Counted from the first letter of the stretch, positions 1-7,827 are shown. The stretch is 16,334 nt of DNA from Candidatus Thorarchaeota archaeon (GCA_004524595.1 SDOA01000098.1:1-16334), one strand, 5' to 3'. A program made the numbers and translations. Notes: a model not told the origin generated them from the sequence alone.

Positions 1-674
1 AGTTGAGTGCACGTGAGAATCTCATCTTCTTTGGGAAGCTCTATCGAATGACTCACTCTGAGGCGAAAGAGAGAGCGGATGAACTCCTAGGAATGATGGG
101 ACTTGAAGAGAAACTGGATGAGAAAGTCGAGAACCTATCACATGGGATGAGAATGAAGATTGTGTTCGCCCGAGCTTTACTCCACGACCCTCCAATTTTA
201 CTTCTCGATGAACCGACGCAAGGTCTTGACCCAACCTTTGCAACAGACCTGCGGAAGTTTATCAAGGAGAAGTTGAGGGATAGGACAATTCTTCTAACAA
301 CACACTATATGCATGAAGCTGACATGTTGTGTGACAAGATTGCCCTGATCAACGAGGGAGAACTCAAGAGTCTTGGCACCCCCCATGAGCTCAAAGAAGA
401 GGTCAGGAACTATGACAGTGTCCATATGAAGATTGATGGTACTCCAGACCTCGATGCAATCAAGAGCATGCAGAATGTGATGTCAGCGACATGCAACACC
501 AGGAACGGACACTCTGACCTCATTGTTACTGCTCAAGATGGCTATGACATGGCATACCAGATTCTATCCCTGATGCACAAGACACAGGGAGTCAGAGTTG
601 AACACTTTGAGGTGAAAGAGCCAACTCTAGATGATGTCTTCTTGAAACTGACTGGCAGGAGGATTGAGGATTGA
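1..674 (+). CDS. ABC-2 type exporter, ATP-binding subunit (5' partial)
   Basis: This is the C-terminal part of an ABC ATPase that powers the two permeases encoded just downstream. Visible in order are the post-Q-loop ENL segment, the signature LSHGM (about residues 45-49 of the visible part), Walker B ILLLDE followed by the D-loop GLDP (65-76), and the switch histidine in TTHYMHEAD (H101). After these comes a domain of about 100 residues typical of the C-terminus of drug/lipid-exporter ATPases. Walker A and the Q-loop are absent, so the gene begins upstream of the window. The TTG at position 3 is a leucine codon in the conserved ENL region, not a start. The stop codon overlaps the next gene's TTG start. 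The substrate cannot be inferred: two distinct permeases with one ATPase fits a heterodimeric DrrAB- or NodIJ-like exporter. Confidence 0.95.
   Translation, partial: LSARENLIFFGKLYRMTHSEAKERADELLGMMGLEEKLDEKVENLSHGMRMKIVFARALLHDPPILLLDEPTQGLDPTFATDLRKFIKEKLRDRTILLTTHYMHEADMLCDKIALINEGELKSLGTPHELKEEVRNYDSVHMKIDGTPDLDAIKSMQNVMSATCNTRNGHSDLIVTAQDGYDMAYQILSLMHKTQGVRVEHFEVKEPTLDDVFLKLTGRRIED
657..662 (+). promoter_or_regulatory. Shine-Dalgarno AGGAGG for a TTG start
   Basis: A full AGGAGG lies inside the end of the ATPase gene, 8 nt before TTG at 671. It supports TTG as a real start and translational coupling between ATPase and first permease (TTGA start/stop overlap). Confidence 0.75.
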
Positions 675-1570
675 CCATCGTAGAAAACGTCGTGCCAGAA
701 AGTGATAGAGAAGAGACCCCATACCTGAGTACCTTCAGACCAAGACTCATGGACTGGCAAGCTGCAAAAGTGTTTGCAACGAAGAACCTAAGGATTGCAA
801 TTCGATACCCTGCAAACTTTCTCATCTGGGGAATCTTGCCACTCCTATGGTATGCACCATATCTCCTGATGATGATTGCAATCGCAGGACCTGGCACAAG
901 TCAAGCATTCACAGAGCTCTCTGGCTTTGATGATTTCATCACCTTCTCGGTCATTGCAATCTTCGTCTATCAGTATGTGGACAAGAGTATCTGGTCAGTA
1001 GGAAATAACTTCCGCTGGGAGCAGTTCTCAGGTACCCTAGAGCCACTTTTCGTGACTCCTGTGCCAAGAATAAGCATCTTAGTAGGAGCTGCGTTCTCTG
1101 ATACGATTCAGTGCACATTCTCAGCGACAATATTGCTGATCATCTCGTCACTACTATTTGGAGTGACCTACGCTATGACCATGGTAGCACCAATCGTAGT
1201 CATGTTGACCATGATGGTCTTTGGGCTCTATGGATTTAGTTTCCTGATAGCAGGGCTCATCCTGGTATTCAAGGACCCGAGTGTTCTGACCGAGTTGATA
1301 TCGAATATCACCTATGTACTATCTCCAATCACATATCCTTTACAAGCATTACCAGGTGCAGCGAGGTATGCTGCAGTACTAGTACCATCAACGATAGCAA
1401 TCGTCACAATTCGGGAGCTTGCTGTAACGGGAGTCTTCCAGCTCATTCCATTCCTTCAAGCATTCATGAGTCTACTTGGACTCGTGATTGCGTTCTGGGC
1501 TATAGGAATTCTTGCTTTCCGATGGGGTGAGAAATGGACCAAGGAGAGAGGAAGCATGGGAGGTTTCTAG
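671..1570 (+). CDS. ABC-2 type exporter, permease 1
   Basis: A 299-residue integral membrane permease of the ABC-2 exporter superfamily. About six hydrophobic segments follow a soluble N-terminus of roughly 45 residues. The cytoplasmic loop after TM2 holds the family's coupling motif, E-x2-SGTLEPLFVTP at about 118-130, which contacts the ATPase. A TTG start is chosen because AGGAGG lies 8 nt upstream and the start overlaps the preceding stop. The next ATG in frame is at residue 27, which would remove part of the soluble N-terminus. It should form a heterodimer with the second permease; the two share the GTLE motif but differ elsewhere, so they are paralogous subunits rather than a recent duplication. 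The transported molecule is unknown. Confidence 0.93.
   Translation: MTIVENVVPESDREETPYLSTFRPRLMDWQAAKVFATKNLRIAIRYPANFLIWGILPLLWYAPYLLMMIAIAGPGTSQAFTELSGFDDFITFSVIAIFVYQYVDKSIWSVGNNFRWEQFSGTLEPLFVTPVPRISILVGAAFSDTIQCTFSATILLIISSLLFGVTYAMTMVAPIVVMLTMMVFGLYGFSFLIAGLILVFKDPSVLTELISNITYVLSPITYPLQALPGAARYAAVLVPSTIAIVTIRELAVTGVFQLIPFLQAFMSLLGLVIAFWAIGILAFRWGEKWTKERGSMGGF
1558..1563 (+). promoter_or_regulatory. Shine-Dalgarno GGGAGG deciding the permease 2 start
   Basis: GGGAGG ends 8 nt before ATG at 1572. This favours 1572 over the in-frame ATG at 1512, which would force a 59-bp overlap with permease 1 and lacks a comparable site. Confidence 0.7.
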
Positions 1571-1571
1571 G

Positions 1572-2447
1572 ATGACAGAACAAGATACTGAATCATTCAG
1601 GAAGATGTGGTCGCGGGGTGGATTTCTATCTGAGGCCAGAGCAGCTTGGGCAATTTCCATCAATGTTTGGAAGATTGAACTAAGCTATCCTCTGAGTGTC
1701 CTCTGGTTTATAGTAATGCCATTCTTATGGTTTATCCCAATGCTAATCACAGGCGCAGCAGTTGCTGGAGGTTCTGAGTCCACTGTACTCAATGACCTCG
1801 TAGGAACATCAGACTGGATCACATATATCGCAATAGGAACATCAATCCTTGGCTTGACGATAAGTATCATGTGGGGTACAGGGTTCTCCCTCAGAAGAGA
1901 ACAAAACGCAGGAACTCTAGAGACCCTCATGAGTACTCCTATGGAGCGAAGTACCCTGGTCTGGGGTTCCATGCTGCATAACCTGCAACACGGAGGTCTT
2001 GGAGTCATCCTCCAACTGGGTGCAGCAATGGTCTTCTTTGGAGTCACCATCAATGCATGGGGTATTCTACCTGCTTTAGGAATCATAGCGCTGGCAATCA
2101 TTGGTCTTCAGGGGATTGTCTTTGCGGTGACCTGTATTGTCCTTCTAGCGAAGCAAGGATGGATGATCGTTGAGTTCATCTCAAGTAGTCTCCTCCTTGT
2201 CGCACCAATGGCATACCCATTGTCAGTGTTGCCGCCGATTCTCCAATATGTGGGAATGGCATCTCCATTGACATGGAGTGTTGAAGGATTTAGAGGATTC
2301 CTGATGAATGGACTCGCCTATCAAGGGGTGGTCCAAGCAGTGATAATGCTGATAATCTTGGATGTGATCTTTTTCATCTTTGGTTCATTGATGTTCAAAT
2401 ACACCGAGCAATATGTCCGAGCAAAAGGAGCATTAGAGCAGTTCTAA
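1572..2447 (+). CDS. ABC-2 type exporter, permease 2
   Basis: A 291-residue ABC-2 permease and the presumed partner of permease 1. It has about six membrane segments and a cytoplasmic loop with RREQNAGTLETLMSTP (about 108-123), the same coupling motif as in the first permease and closer to the family consensus. The open frame extends upstream to an ATG at 1512, but the start at 1572 is preferred because a strong ribosome-binding site sits 8 nt upstream and only 1 nt separates it from the previous stop. Gene order ATPase-permease-permease with overlaps of a few bases indicates one operon with translational coupling. A hairpin terminator follows at once, so this is the last gene of the operon. 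The exported substrate cannot be told from sequence. Confidence 0.93.
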   Translation: MTEQDTESFRKMWSRGGFLSEARAAWAISINVWKIELSYPLSVLWFIVMPFLWFIPMLITGAAVAGGSESTVLNDLVGTSDWITYIAIGTSILGLTISIMWGTGFSLRREQNAGTLETLMSTPMERSTLVWGSMLHNLQHGGLGVILQLGAAMVFFGVTINAWGILPALGIIALAIIGLQGIVFAVTCIVLLAKQGWMIVEFISSSLLLVAPMAYPLSVLPPILQYVGMASPLTWSVEGFRGFLMNGLAYQGVVQAVIMLIILDVIFFIFGSLMFKYTEQYVRAKGALEQF

Positions 2448-2451
2448 TAAG

Positions 2452-2483
2452 GGAGGATTTTAATCCTCCATCTTTTTTCTTTT
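2452..2483 (+). terminator. Hairpin/T-run terminator of the ABC operon
   Basis: A perfect 8-bp stem, GGAGGATT (2452-2459) with AATCCTCC (2462-2469), closes on a TT loop and is followed by a T-rich run (2471-2483). It begins 5 nt after the permease 2 stop. The T-run alone could end archaeal transcription; the stem makes it look like an intrinsic terminator. Confidence 0.75.
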
Positions 2484-2505
2484 CAATTAACTGGTAGTTT
2501 TTGGC

Positions 2506-2512
2506 TAAATAA
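2506..2512 (+). promoter_or_regulatory. Possible TATA box for the histidine kinase gene
   Basis: TAAATAA stands in the 146-bp gap between the ABC terminator and the kinase. Transcription would begin near 2533 and give a leader of about 60 nt with AGGAG at 2579-2583. The match is weak and no clear BRE is visible. Confidence 0.25.
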
Positions 2513-2593
2513 CACACACCGAATATTCATCTATGATTATGACACTTTCAAAACAGCAATTGAGTGTAGATTATCGATAGGAGCAAAATAATA

Positions 2594-4423
2594 GTGAACT
2601 CAAGTGAAAAAGGTCCAATAATGGGTCTGAATCCATTGGAGTTCTATAAGATCGTTTATGATGATTTACCTCAAGGTGTGATTGTATTAAAAAATGATTC
2701 AATATTCTATGCAAACAAGGCCTTTTCAAAGCTAATAGGTTATCCAATTAATAGCATAGTGGATTGGCCAGTTGAGAAGCTCTTCGATTTCTTATTGACA
2801 CATCAAGAAGAACTCAAGAATCTATATGAGATAGGAGGAGACCCGCATCTATATGGGGTCATTCACGATTTTCAGATTACCACTGGAGATGGTGAAATCA
2901 AGTACGTAGATATGATTCCGGTTATGTTTAGCATTCATGGAGAAGAGTATTATCATGCTATGCTCATTGATGCTTCAGCACGAGTCAAAGCAGTTCAGGA
3001 GATGAGAGAAAGCGAAGAACGATTCAGAAACACCTTTGACAGTATTCCAGACTCTGCGTATCTATGGGAGAGAAATGATGAGGGAAAAATCATCCTAAAG
3101 TTAGCAAATAAGAAGATAGTTGAAATGTCAGGAGGGGCGGTAAATGAGATGCTTGGCAAGGAACCAAATGAGTTATTTACAGACAATCCGGAATTTGCTG
3201 AGTATATCCGTTTTACTATGGATAGTGGTCAGAGCATTAGTACCGAGACTACTTTCACTCATCCACAAATGCCAAGGATGGTAAATATCATCGTTCATTG
3301 TGTTAGACCAGCAGAGAATCTGGTTTTAATGATAAATACTGATATCACAAAAGAGAAGAAGGCTCAAGAGATAGCAAAGAAAAGCGAGCAAGAAAAGTCA
3401 ATCATTCTTGATAGTATGCAGGATCATTTGGTATATTACGAAAGCAAAGACCTCAAAATTTCTTGGGCAAACAAAGCAGCTGCAGACTCATTGAATCTAA
3501 CTCCTTCAGATTTAGTTGGTAGATATTGTTACGAGATTTGGCAGGGTAGGTCCGACCCGTGCGTCGATTGTACTGTTCTCAAAGCATGGAAAACTGGTTC
3601 TCCACAGGAAACTGAAACGAAAACACCAGATAATAGGATATGGCTTGTCAAGGGATTACCTGTGAAGAACATGGCAGAGCAGGTAATATCTGTTGTTGAA
3701 GTCACACGAGAGATCACTGCAAAGAAAGAAGCTGAGAGAATAACGCAAGACGCAAAAAACCGAGCTGAGCTATATTTGGATCTTCTAAGTCATGATTTGA
3801 ATAATATCCATCAGGGAATCATTATTGGGCTTGAATTGGCTCTGCAAAATGAATCAATACCTGAAGAATTGAGAGAACCCCTTCAAACATCACTTGACCA
3901 GGTCAACCGTGGAGTCAACCTCATCGCGAATATCCAAAAATTCTCAACAATAATAGATTCACCGACTCATAAAGTTGAGATATCATTAGTACCGATTGTA
4001 GCAGGTGCGATTGAGTTAGTTCGAAACTCATTTCCCAACAGAGACCTCCAGGTAAACCTTGTAGTTCCAGACGATGATATTTCTATCTATGCAGATGAAT
4101 TCTTGATGGATGCGATTTTTAACCTGTTACATAATTCGATGAAACATGGTACGAATAGGATTGTCACAACTGACATCAAAGTTGAACAAGATGACGACTT
4201 TGTCATCATCCAGATAGAGGACCGAGGACCAGGTCTTGATGACGATTCGAAGAAATCATTATTGAATAGACTTGAATCTGGAATAAAGGCAGGTTCAGGT
4301 ATTGGGCTTACTCTCGTTAAGAGGATTGTAGAACGGTATAATGGAAGGATCTTGATAGAAGATAGAGTCCAAGGCGATTATTCTCAAGGTGTGCGTTTTA
4401 TTCTTTATATTCCAAAAAAATAG
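2594..4423 (+). CDS. Soluble multi-PAS sensor histidine kinase
   Basis: A 609-residue kinase with no transmembrane segment, so it should sense cytoplasmic signals. Domains in order: PAS1 (about 14-130), PAS2 (about 138-255), PAS3 (about 265-375), a dimerisation/phosphoacceptor helix with LLSHDLNN (His400), and a HATPase domain with the N-box FNLLHNSMKHG (N510, N514), the G1 box EDRGPGLDD (542-550) and the G2 box GSGIGLTLVKRI (567-578). The SHDLNN form of the H-box is common in archaeal kinases. PAS3 holds C312, C323 and C326 in a C-x10-C-x2-C pattern that could bind metal or sense redox. The GTG start has AGGAG at 2579-2583, 10 nt upstream; ATG at 2621 is the alternative. It stands alone, without an adjacent response regulator, as many archaeal kinases do. 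Its signal is unknown. Confidence 0.93.
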   Translation: MNSSEKGPIMGLNPLEFYKIVYDDLPQGVIVLKNDSIFYANKAFSKLIGYPINSIVDWPVEKLFDFLLTHQEELKNLYEIGGDPHLYGVIHDFQITTGDGEIKYVDMIPVMFSIHGEEYYHAMLIDASARVKAVQEMRESEERFRNTFDSIPDSAYLWERNDEGKIILKLANKKIVEMSGGAVNEMLGKEPNELFTDNPEFAEYIRFTMDSGQSISTETTFTHPQMPRMVNIIVHCVRPAENLVLMINTDITKEKKAQEIAKKSEQEKSIILDSMQDHLVYYESKDLKISWANKAAADSLNLTPSDLVGRYCYEIWQGRSDPCVDCTVLKAWKTGSPQETETKTPDNRIWLVKGLPVKNMAEQVISVVEVTREITAKKEAERITQDAKNRAELYLDLLSHDLNNIHQGIIIGLELALQNESIPEELREPLQTSLDQVNRGVNLIANIQKFSTIIDSPTHKVEISLVPIVAGAIELVRNSFPNRDLQVNLVVPDDDISIYADEFLMDAIFNLLHNSMKHGTNRIVTTDIKVEQDDDFVIIQIEDRGPGLDDDSKKSLLNRLESGIKAGSGIGLTLVKRIVERYNGRILIEDRVQGDYSQGVRFILYIPKK

Positions 4424-4440
4424 GAGAATATTCTGATACT

Positions 4441-4449
4441 CAATATATC
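4441..4449 (+). promoter_or_regulatory. Possible TATA box for the sulfation cluster
   Basis: The A/T-only core AATATAT within CAATATATC is the best TATA-like stretch between the kinase stop and sat. Transcription from about 4472 would give a leader of 50-110 nt, depending on the sat start. This is a weak prediction. Confidence 0.3.
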
Positions 4450-4584
4450 AAGAAATAATAATCCCATTTTGCGGACGTACTATCTGCATGATAAGAGCTT
4501 CATCAGTACCACTTAGACCAGTAGGTCATGACGGAAAGCCTAATAGGAGGGAGCAATCCGCGAGCCATGCGTAGAGGTATGTAC

Positions 4585-5733
4585 ATGATAGAACCCCACG
4601 GTGGACATCTTGTTGATCGCACATTGACTGGTTCTGAGAGAGAACACGTTTTAGGCAAGTTTTCGAAACTTCATCATTTACATATAACAAGAGAGACCGC
4701 ACAAGAGATCTATAATATCGCTCAGGGTGTCTTTAGCCCATTGGAAGGTTTTCTCACGAAGAAGGAGTTTGAGAGCGTACTTCGAAGAGGAAGACTTACT
4801 ACAAGTGTGCCTTGGACTATACCCATTGTGCTTGATGCTGATCATAAAGAAATATCAGGAGTGCAAATAGGAGATGAGATTGGTCTGATTCTGAATGGAA
4901 GACCTATTGCTAAAATGGATGTTGAAGATATTTTTACGTATGATAAAACAGATTATGCAACATCGGTCTTTGGTACTAATGATGCATTGCATCCAGGAGT
5001 ACAGAAAATCAGAGAAATGAGAGACAGACTTATTGGCGGTAAGATATCACTTCTTAATGACATTGACAATCCATATCCTGACTATACACTCACACCAAAA
5101 CAGACTCGGGAACTTTTCGAAAAAAAAGGATGGAGGACTGTTGTTGCATTCCAAACGAGGAACACACCTCACTTAGGTCACGAATATGTGCAGAAGACTG
5201 CTCTGAGTCTTGTTGACGGTCTCTATGTAAATCCATTAATTGGAAAGAAAAAGACAGGAGACTTCACTGATGATGTTATTCTCGAGTCTAATAAGGCTCT
5301 GATAGACAATTACTATCCTGAGACATCAGCCATGATGTCTGTCTTGCATACAGAAATGCGTTACGGAGGTCCAAAGGAGGCAATACATCATGCGATCATG
5401 CGTAAGAATTTCGGGTGTTCCCATTTCATTGTTGGCCGGGATCATGCAGGAGTAGGAAAATACTATGGACCATTCGATGCTCACAAGATTTTTGATGAGT
5501 ACCCTGATTTGGGAATAACTCCAATCAAGTTCAGATCATTCTTCTTCTGCAAGAAATGTAATAGTATAGCTAATGATAGAGTATGCCCACACAGTGGGGA
5601 AGATATAATTAACTTCGCAGGGACAAAAATCAGAGAGATGTTAGAGAGCGGTCAGATACCCTCTGAAAATATGATGCGTCCAGAAGTTGCTAGAGCGATT
5701 CTGAAATATCAGAATCCATTTGTCAAGGAGTAG
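4585..5733 (+). CDS. sat: Sulfate adenylyltransferase (ATP sulfurylase)
   Basis: Makes adenosine 5'-phosphosulfate (APS) and pyrophosphate from ATP and sulfate. Counting from the longest open start (ATG 4528, 401 aa), it carries QTRN (209-212) and the nucleotide-binding HLGH (215-218), then GRDHAG (303-308). A zinc-site cluster C341, C344, C353, H355 follows, as in the monofunctional Thermus/archaeal type, then AGTKIREML near the C-terminus. No APS kinase domain is fused. The start is uncertain: ATGs lie at 4528, 4567, 4579 and 4585. I prefer 4585 because GAGGT lies 6 nt upstream and the protein would open MIEPHGG, matching the usual family N-terminus; AGGAGG at 4545-4550 is too far from 4567 to decide it. 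It is the first of three co-directional genes that together make and use PAPS. Confidence 0.96.
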   Translation: MIEPHGGHLVDRTLTGSEREHVLGKFSKLHHLHITRETAQEIYNIAQGVFSPLEGFLTKKEFESVLRRGRLTTSVPWTIPIVLDADHKEISGVQIGDEIGLILNGRPIAKMDVEDIFTYDKTDYATSVFGTNDALHPGVQKIREMRDRLIGGKISLLNDIDNPYPDYTLTPKQTRELFEKKGWRTVVAFQTRNTPHLGHEYVQKTALSLVDGLYVNPLIGKKKTGDFTDDVILESNKALIDNYYPETSAMMSVLHTEMRYGGPKEAIHHAIMRKNFGCSHFIVGRDHAGVGKYYGPFDAHKIFDEYPDLGITPIKFRSFFFCKKCNSIANDRVCPHSGEDIINFAGTKIREMLESGQIPSENMMRPEVARAILKYQNPFVKE

Positions 5734-5740
5734 TTGAGAG

Positions 5741-6286
5741 ATGGAAAAAGGATTTTGCATATGGTTGACCGGACTCTCAGGCTCGGGAAAGACAACTATT
5801 GCTCAGAAACTTGCTGAAATACTCAAACCAACAAGATACATAGAACTCATGGATGGTGATGAGATTAGAAAAGGGCTGAGTAGAGACCTCGGGTTCTCAA
5901 AAGAAGACAGGAATGAACACAACAAACGTGTGATATTCTGTTCCAAACTCCTCTCACGGAATGGTGTCATCGTGGTTGTTGCGCTAATATCCCCTTATAG
6001 AGAAACAAGAGCATATGCCAAAGAAACAATTCCCAACACTATTGAGGTCTTTGTTAAGGCGCCTCTAGAGGTCTGTATGACTAGAGATCCAAAGGGACTC
6101 TATCAGAAAGCTCTTGCAGGCGAAATTAAAAATTTCACTGGAATTGATGATCCGTATGAAGAACCTCTAGAACCAGATCTTATTGTTGAAACTGATAAGG
6201 AAACTGTTGAAGAATCAGTTACAAAGATTATTAAAAAAGCACAAGAATTGGGGCATTTACCAAAAGAGATACCTATTATAATTTAG
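5741..6286 (+). CDS. cysC: Adenylylsulfate (APS) kinase
   Basis: Phosphorylates APS at the 3' position with ATP to give PAPS, the universal sulfuryl donor. The 181-residue protein has the normal length of a stand-alone enzyme. Walker A is GLSGSGKTT (11-19). The APS-site motif MDGDEIRKGL starts at about 37. ISPYR (83-87) contains the serine that is phosphorylated in the E. coli enzyme, and RDPKGLYQKA (115-124) with FTGIDDPYE (132-140) forms the conserved lid region. It starts 7 nt after the sat stop, with AAGGAG (5725-5730) spanning the end of sat, so the two are almost certainly co-transcribed. The pair yields PAPS from sulfate; without a neighbouring PAPS reductase, the obvious consumer is the sulfotransferase next door. 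Confidence 0.97.
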   Translation: MEKGFCIWLTGLSGSGKTTIAQKLAEILKPTRYIELMDGDEIRKGLSRDLGFSKEDRNEHNKRVIFCSKLLSRNGVIVVVALISPYRETRAYAKETIPNTIEVFVKAPLEVCMTRDPKGLYQKALAGEIKNFTGIDDPYEEPLEPDLIVETDKETVEESVTKIIKKAQELGHLPKEIPIII

Positions 6287-6315
6287 AAACAATCAAAGGA
6301 GAGGAAAGAAACCTC

Positions 6316-7443
6316 TTGAAAATTAAAAGAATGACTAAGAGTAGTGAATTTGACTTTCCAGCTCCAATGTTTTTCTTAGCTAAACTTATCCATGACACAC
6401 CTTATGCAGCTGAGACTCTGAACAGGCTTGAATCATCTTGGATGAAGAAGACAATTCAAGATGCAAAAATCATTTCTCCAATATACATTACAGGCCTCGC
6501 AAGGTCAGGCACAACAGTTGTTCTAGAGATGTTAGACCAGCACAAGGACATAGCATCACATCGGTATTTGCATATGGTCGTTCCCTATATTCCAAACTGG
6601 TTCCAAAAGCTTGCAAATCGAGTCCCAATCATGATAAAACCATCGGAGCGATTACACAAAGATGGGCTTTTCGTCAACAAAGACAGTCCTGAAGCTGTTG
6701 AAGAAATATTCTGGCAACAATACTTTGAGAACGCTCTCAATGAATCATTATCAAATATCCTCGATGCGAATACTAGAAATCCTGAGTTTGAAACTTTCTA
6801 TCAAGAGAACATCAAGAAACTTCTTTTGAATCGCAACGCATCCCGTTATCTGGCTAAAAATAACTACAATGTTACAAGAATGGAATATCTATCGAAATTG
6901 TTCCCAGATGCCAAATTTATTCTAATGATAAGAAATCCGTTTGACCACATCGCCTCTCTTGCAAAGCAGGATGGCATCTTCAAAGAAATGGAAGCTAATG
7001 ACCCTAGACTCCTTGAATGGACAAAATTGATTGGCCACAGGGAATTTGGTTCTGCTAAGGTCTGTATTAATTTTGATGATTACGACCTCATTAGCAAGAT
7101 TCGTGGACTTTGGGAAAAGGTGGATACATATGTTGAAGGTTGGGCTATCTACTGGTCATCGGTGTACGACTATGTTCATACAAAACTGAATGAAAACCAA
7201 GATCTGGCAACATCAGTTCTTGTGATTAGATATGAGGACTTGTGTGATAGACCGAGTGACGTAATCGACTCAATTTTGAATCATATTAGAGCCGATGAAT
7301 CAAGTTTTCAGGTTGTCAAAGAACACTATTGTGGAACATTGAAGCGACCATCATATTATCGAGCATCTTATTCAGAGAGAGAACAACAGCAGATTCTCGA
7401 TGCCACAAAAGAGACAGCAGGAAAATTTGGATACACTCTATAA
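6316..7443 (+). CDS. PAPS-dependent sulfotransferase (Sulfotransfer_3-like)
   Basis: A 375-residue soluble sulfotransferase. The 5'-phosphosulfate-binding loop is ITGLARSGTT (59-67), set on the first strand after an N-terminal helical segment. The 3'-phosphate-binding motif is IRNPFDHIAS (R206, S214). Late in the protein VIRYEDLCDRP (303-312) matches the RYEDL-x2-P motif of many family members. There is no signal peptide or membrane segment. A TTG start is chosen because AAAGGAGAGG (6295-6304) lies 11 nt upstream; the ATG at 6331 has no such site. It lies 29 nt after cysC on the same strand and should use the PAPS made by its neighbours. The acceptor (glycan, lipid or protein tyrosine) cannot be told from sequence; this family includes relatives of protein and carbohydrate sulfotransferases. 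Confidence 0.88.
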   Translation: MKIKRMTKSSEFDFPAPMFFLAKLIHDTPYAAETLNRLESSWMKKTIQDAKIISPIYITGLARSGTTVVLEMLDQHKDIASHRYLHMVVPYIPNWFQKLANRVPIMIKPSERLHKDGLFVNKDSPEAVEEIFWQQYFENALNESLSNILDANTRNPEFETFYQENIKKLLLNRNASRYLAKNNYNVTRMEYLSKLFPDAKFILMIRNPFDHIASLAKQDGIFKEMEANDPRLLEWTKLIGHREFGSAKVCINFDDYDLISKIRGLWEKVDTYVEGWAIYWSSVYDYVHTKLNENQDLATSVLVIRYEDLCDRPSDVIDSILNHIRADESSFQVVKEHYCGTLKRPSYYRASYSEREQQQILDATKETAGKFGYTL

Positions 7444-7456
7444 AGAGGTAAAGTAT

Positions 7457-7823
7457 TCAGACCATTTTCTTTGCTACATTGATACATTTTCTGAGAGTAT
7501 AATATCCTTCACTTATTGTCTTTCTAAAATCGCCAGTATTCACGAATCTTGATCGGATGAGATGCCACCCAATTTCATGTAATTCAGAATAATGGTCAGC
7601 AATTTGCAGTTACTTTTGATTAGCCGGAGAAATATCTCTCCCAGAATATCTCTCAAAGCCACTGCCCATGTTTTAATACCAGCCTCAATATCAAGTTGAG
7701 CCGCCTCTGATTAAAAGTTGCAATCAAGCATGAATCACAAAGAAATGCAATCGGATAATATTCTAGGTGGCATTTCCAGAGAGACTCAGTCAGACCAAAA
7801 GAACAATTAAGGGCAAATTGGTG
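7457..7823 (-). pseudogene. Decayed protein gene, possibly a transposase C-terminus
   Basis: The 424-bp gap between the sulfotransferase and the transporter has no intact gene, but its minus strand holds three staggered open stretches that read as one protein with two frameshifts. Frame A (7823-7656, 56 codons) includes FGLTESLWKCHLEYYPIAF. Frame B (7710-7540) includes AAQLDIEAGIKTWAVALRD. Frame C (7609-7457, ending in TGA) includes DHYSELHEIGWHLIRSRF and a basic tail ending NVAKKMV. Each has ordinary amino-acid composition, none has a convincing start, and they overlap in the right order. GLTE followed by histidine, tyrosines and a hydrophobic segment resembles the last helices of some DDE transposases, but that family call is weak. 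No terminal inverted repeats or target duplication were seen. The alternative is chance open frames. Confidence 0.4.
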
Positions 7824-7827
7824 TCAG

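Noticed and set aside
1512..1571. Upstream ATG extending permease 2 by 20 residues
   Set aside because: It overlaps the end of permease 1 by 59 bp, lacks a comparable ribosome-binding site, and the extra residues are highly charged and unlike the family.
1685..2101. Long minus-strand frame opposite permease 2
   Set aside because: It mirrors the codon pattern of the permease gene, has no ribosome-binding site, and encodes nothing family-like.
7631..7654. Direct repeat AATATCTCTC (7631-7640 and 7645-7654)
   Set aside because: Only two copies 14 bp apart inside the decayed gene; no array, and easily explained by chance.
7684..7700. Inverted repeat CTCAA/TTGAG, possible IS end
   Set aside because: Only 5 bp, with no partner copy elsewhere and no target duplication.
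7730..7810. 26-codon plus-strand frame in the gap before the MFS gene
   Set aside because: No ribosome-binding site, no recognisable sequence, and it lies over the better-supported minus-strand remnant.
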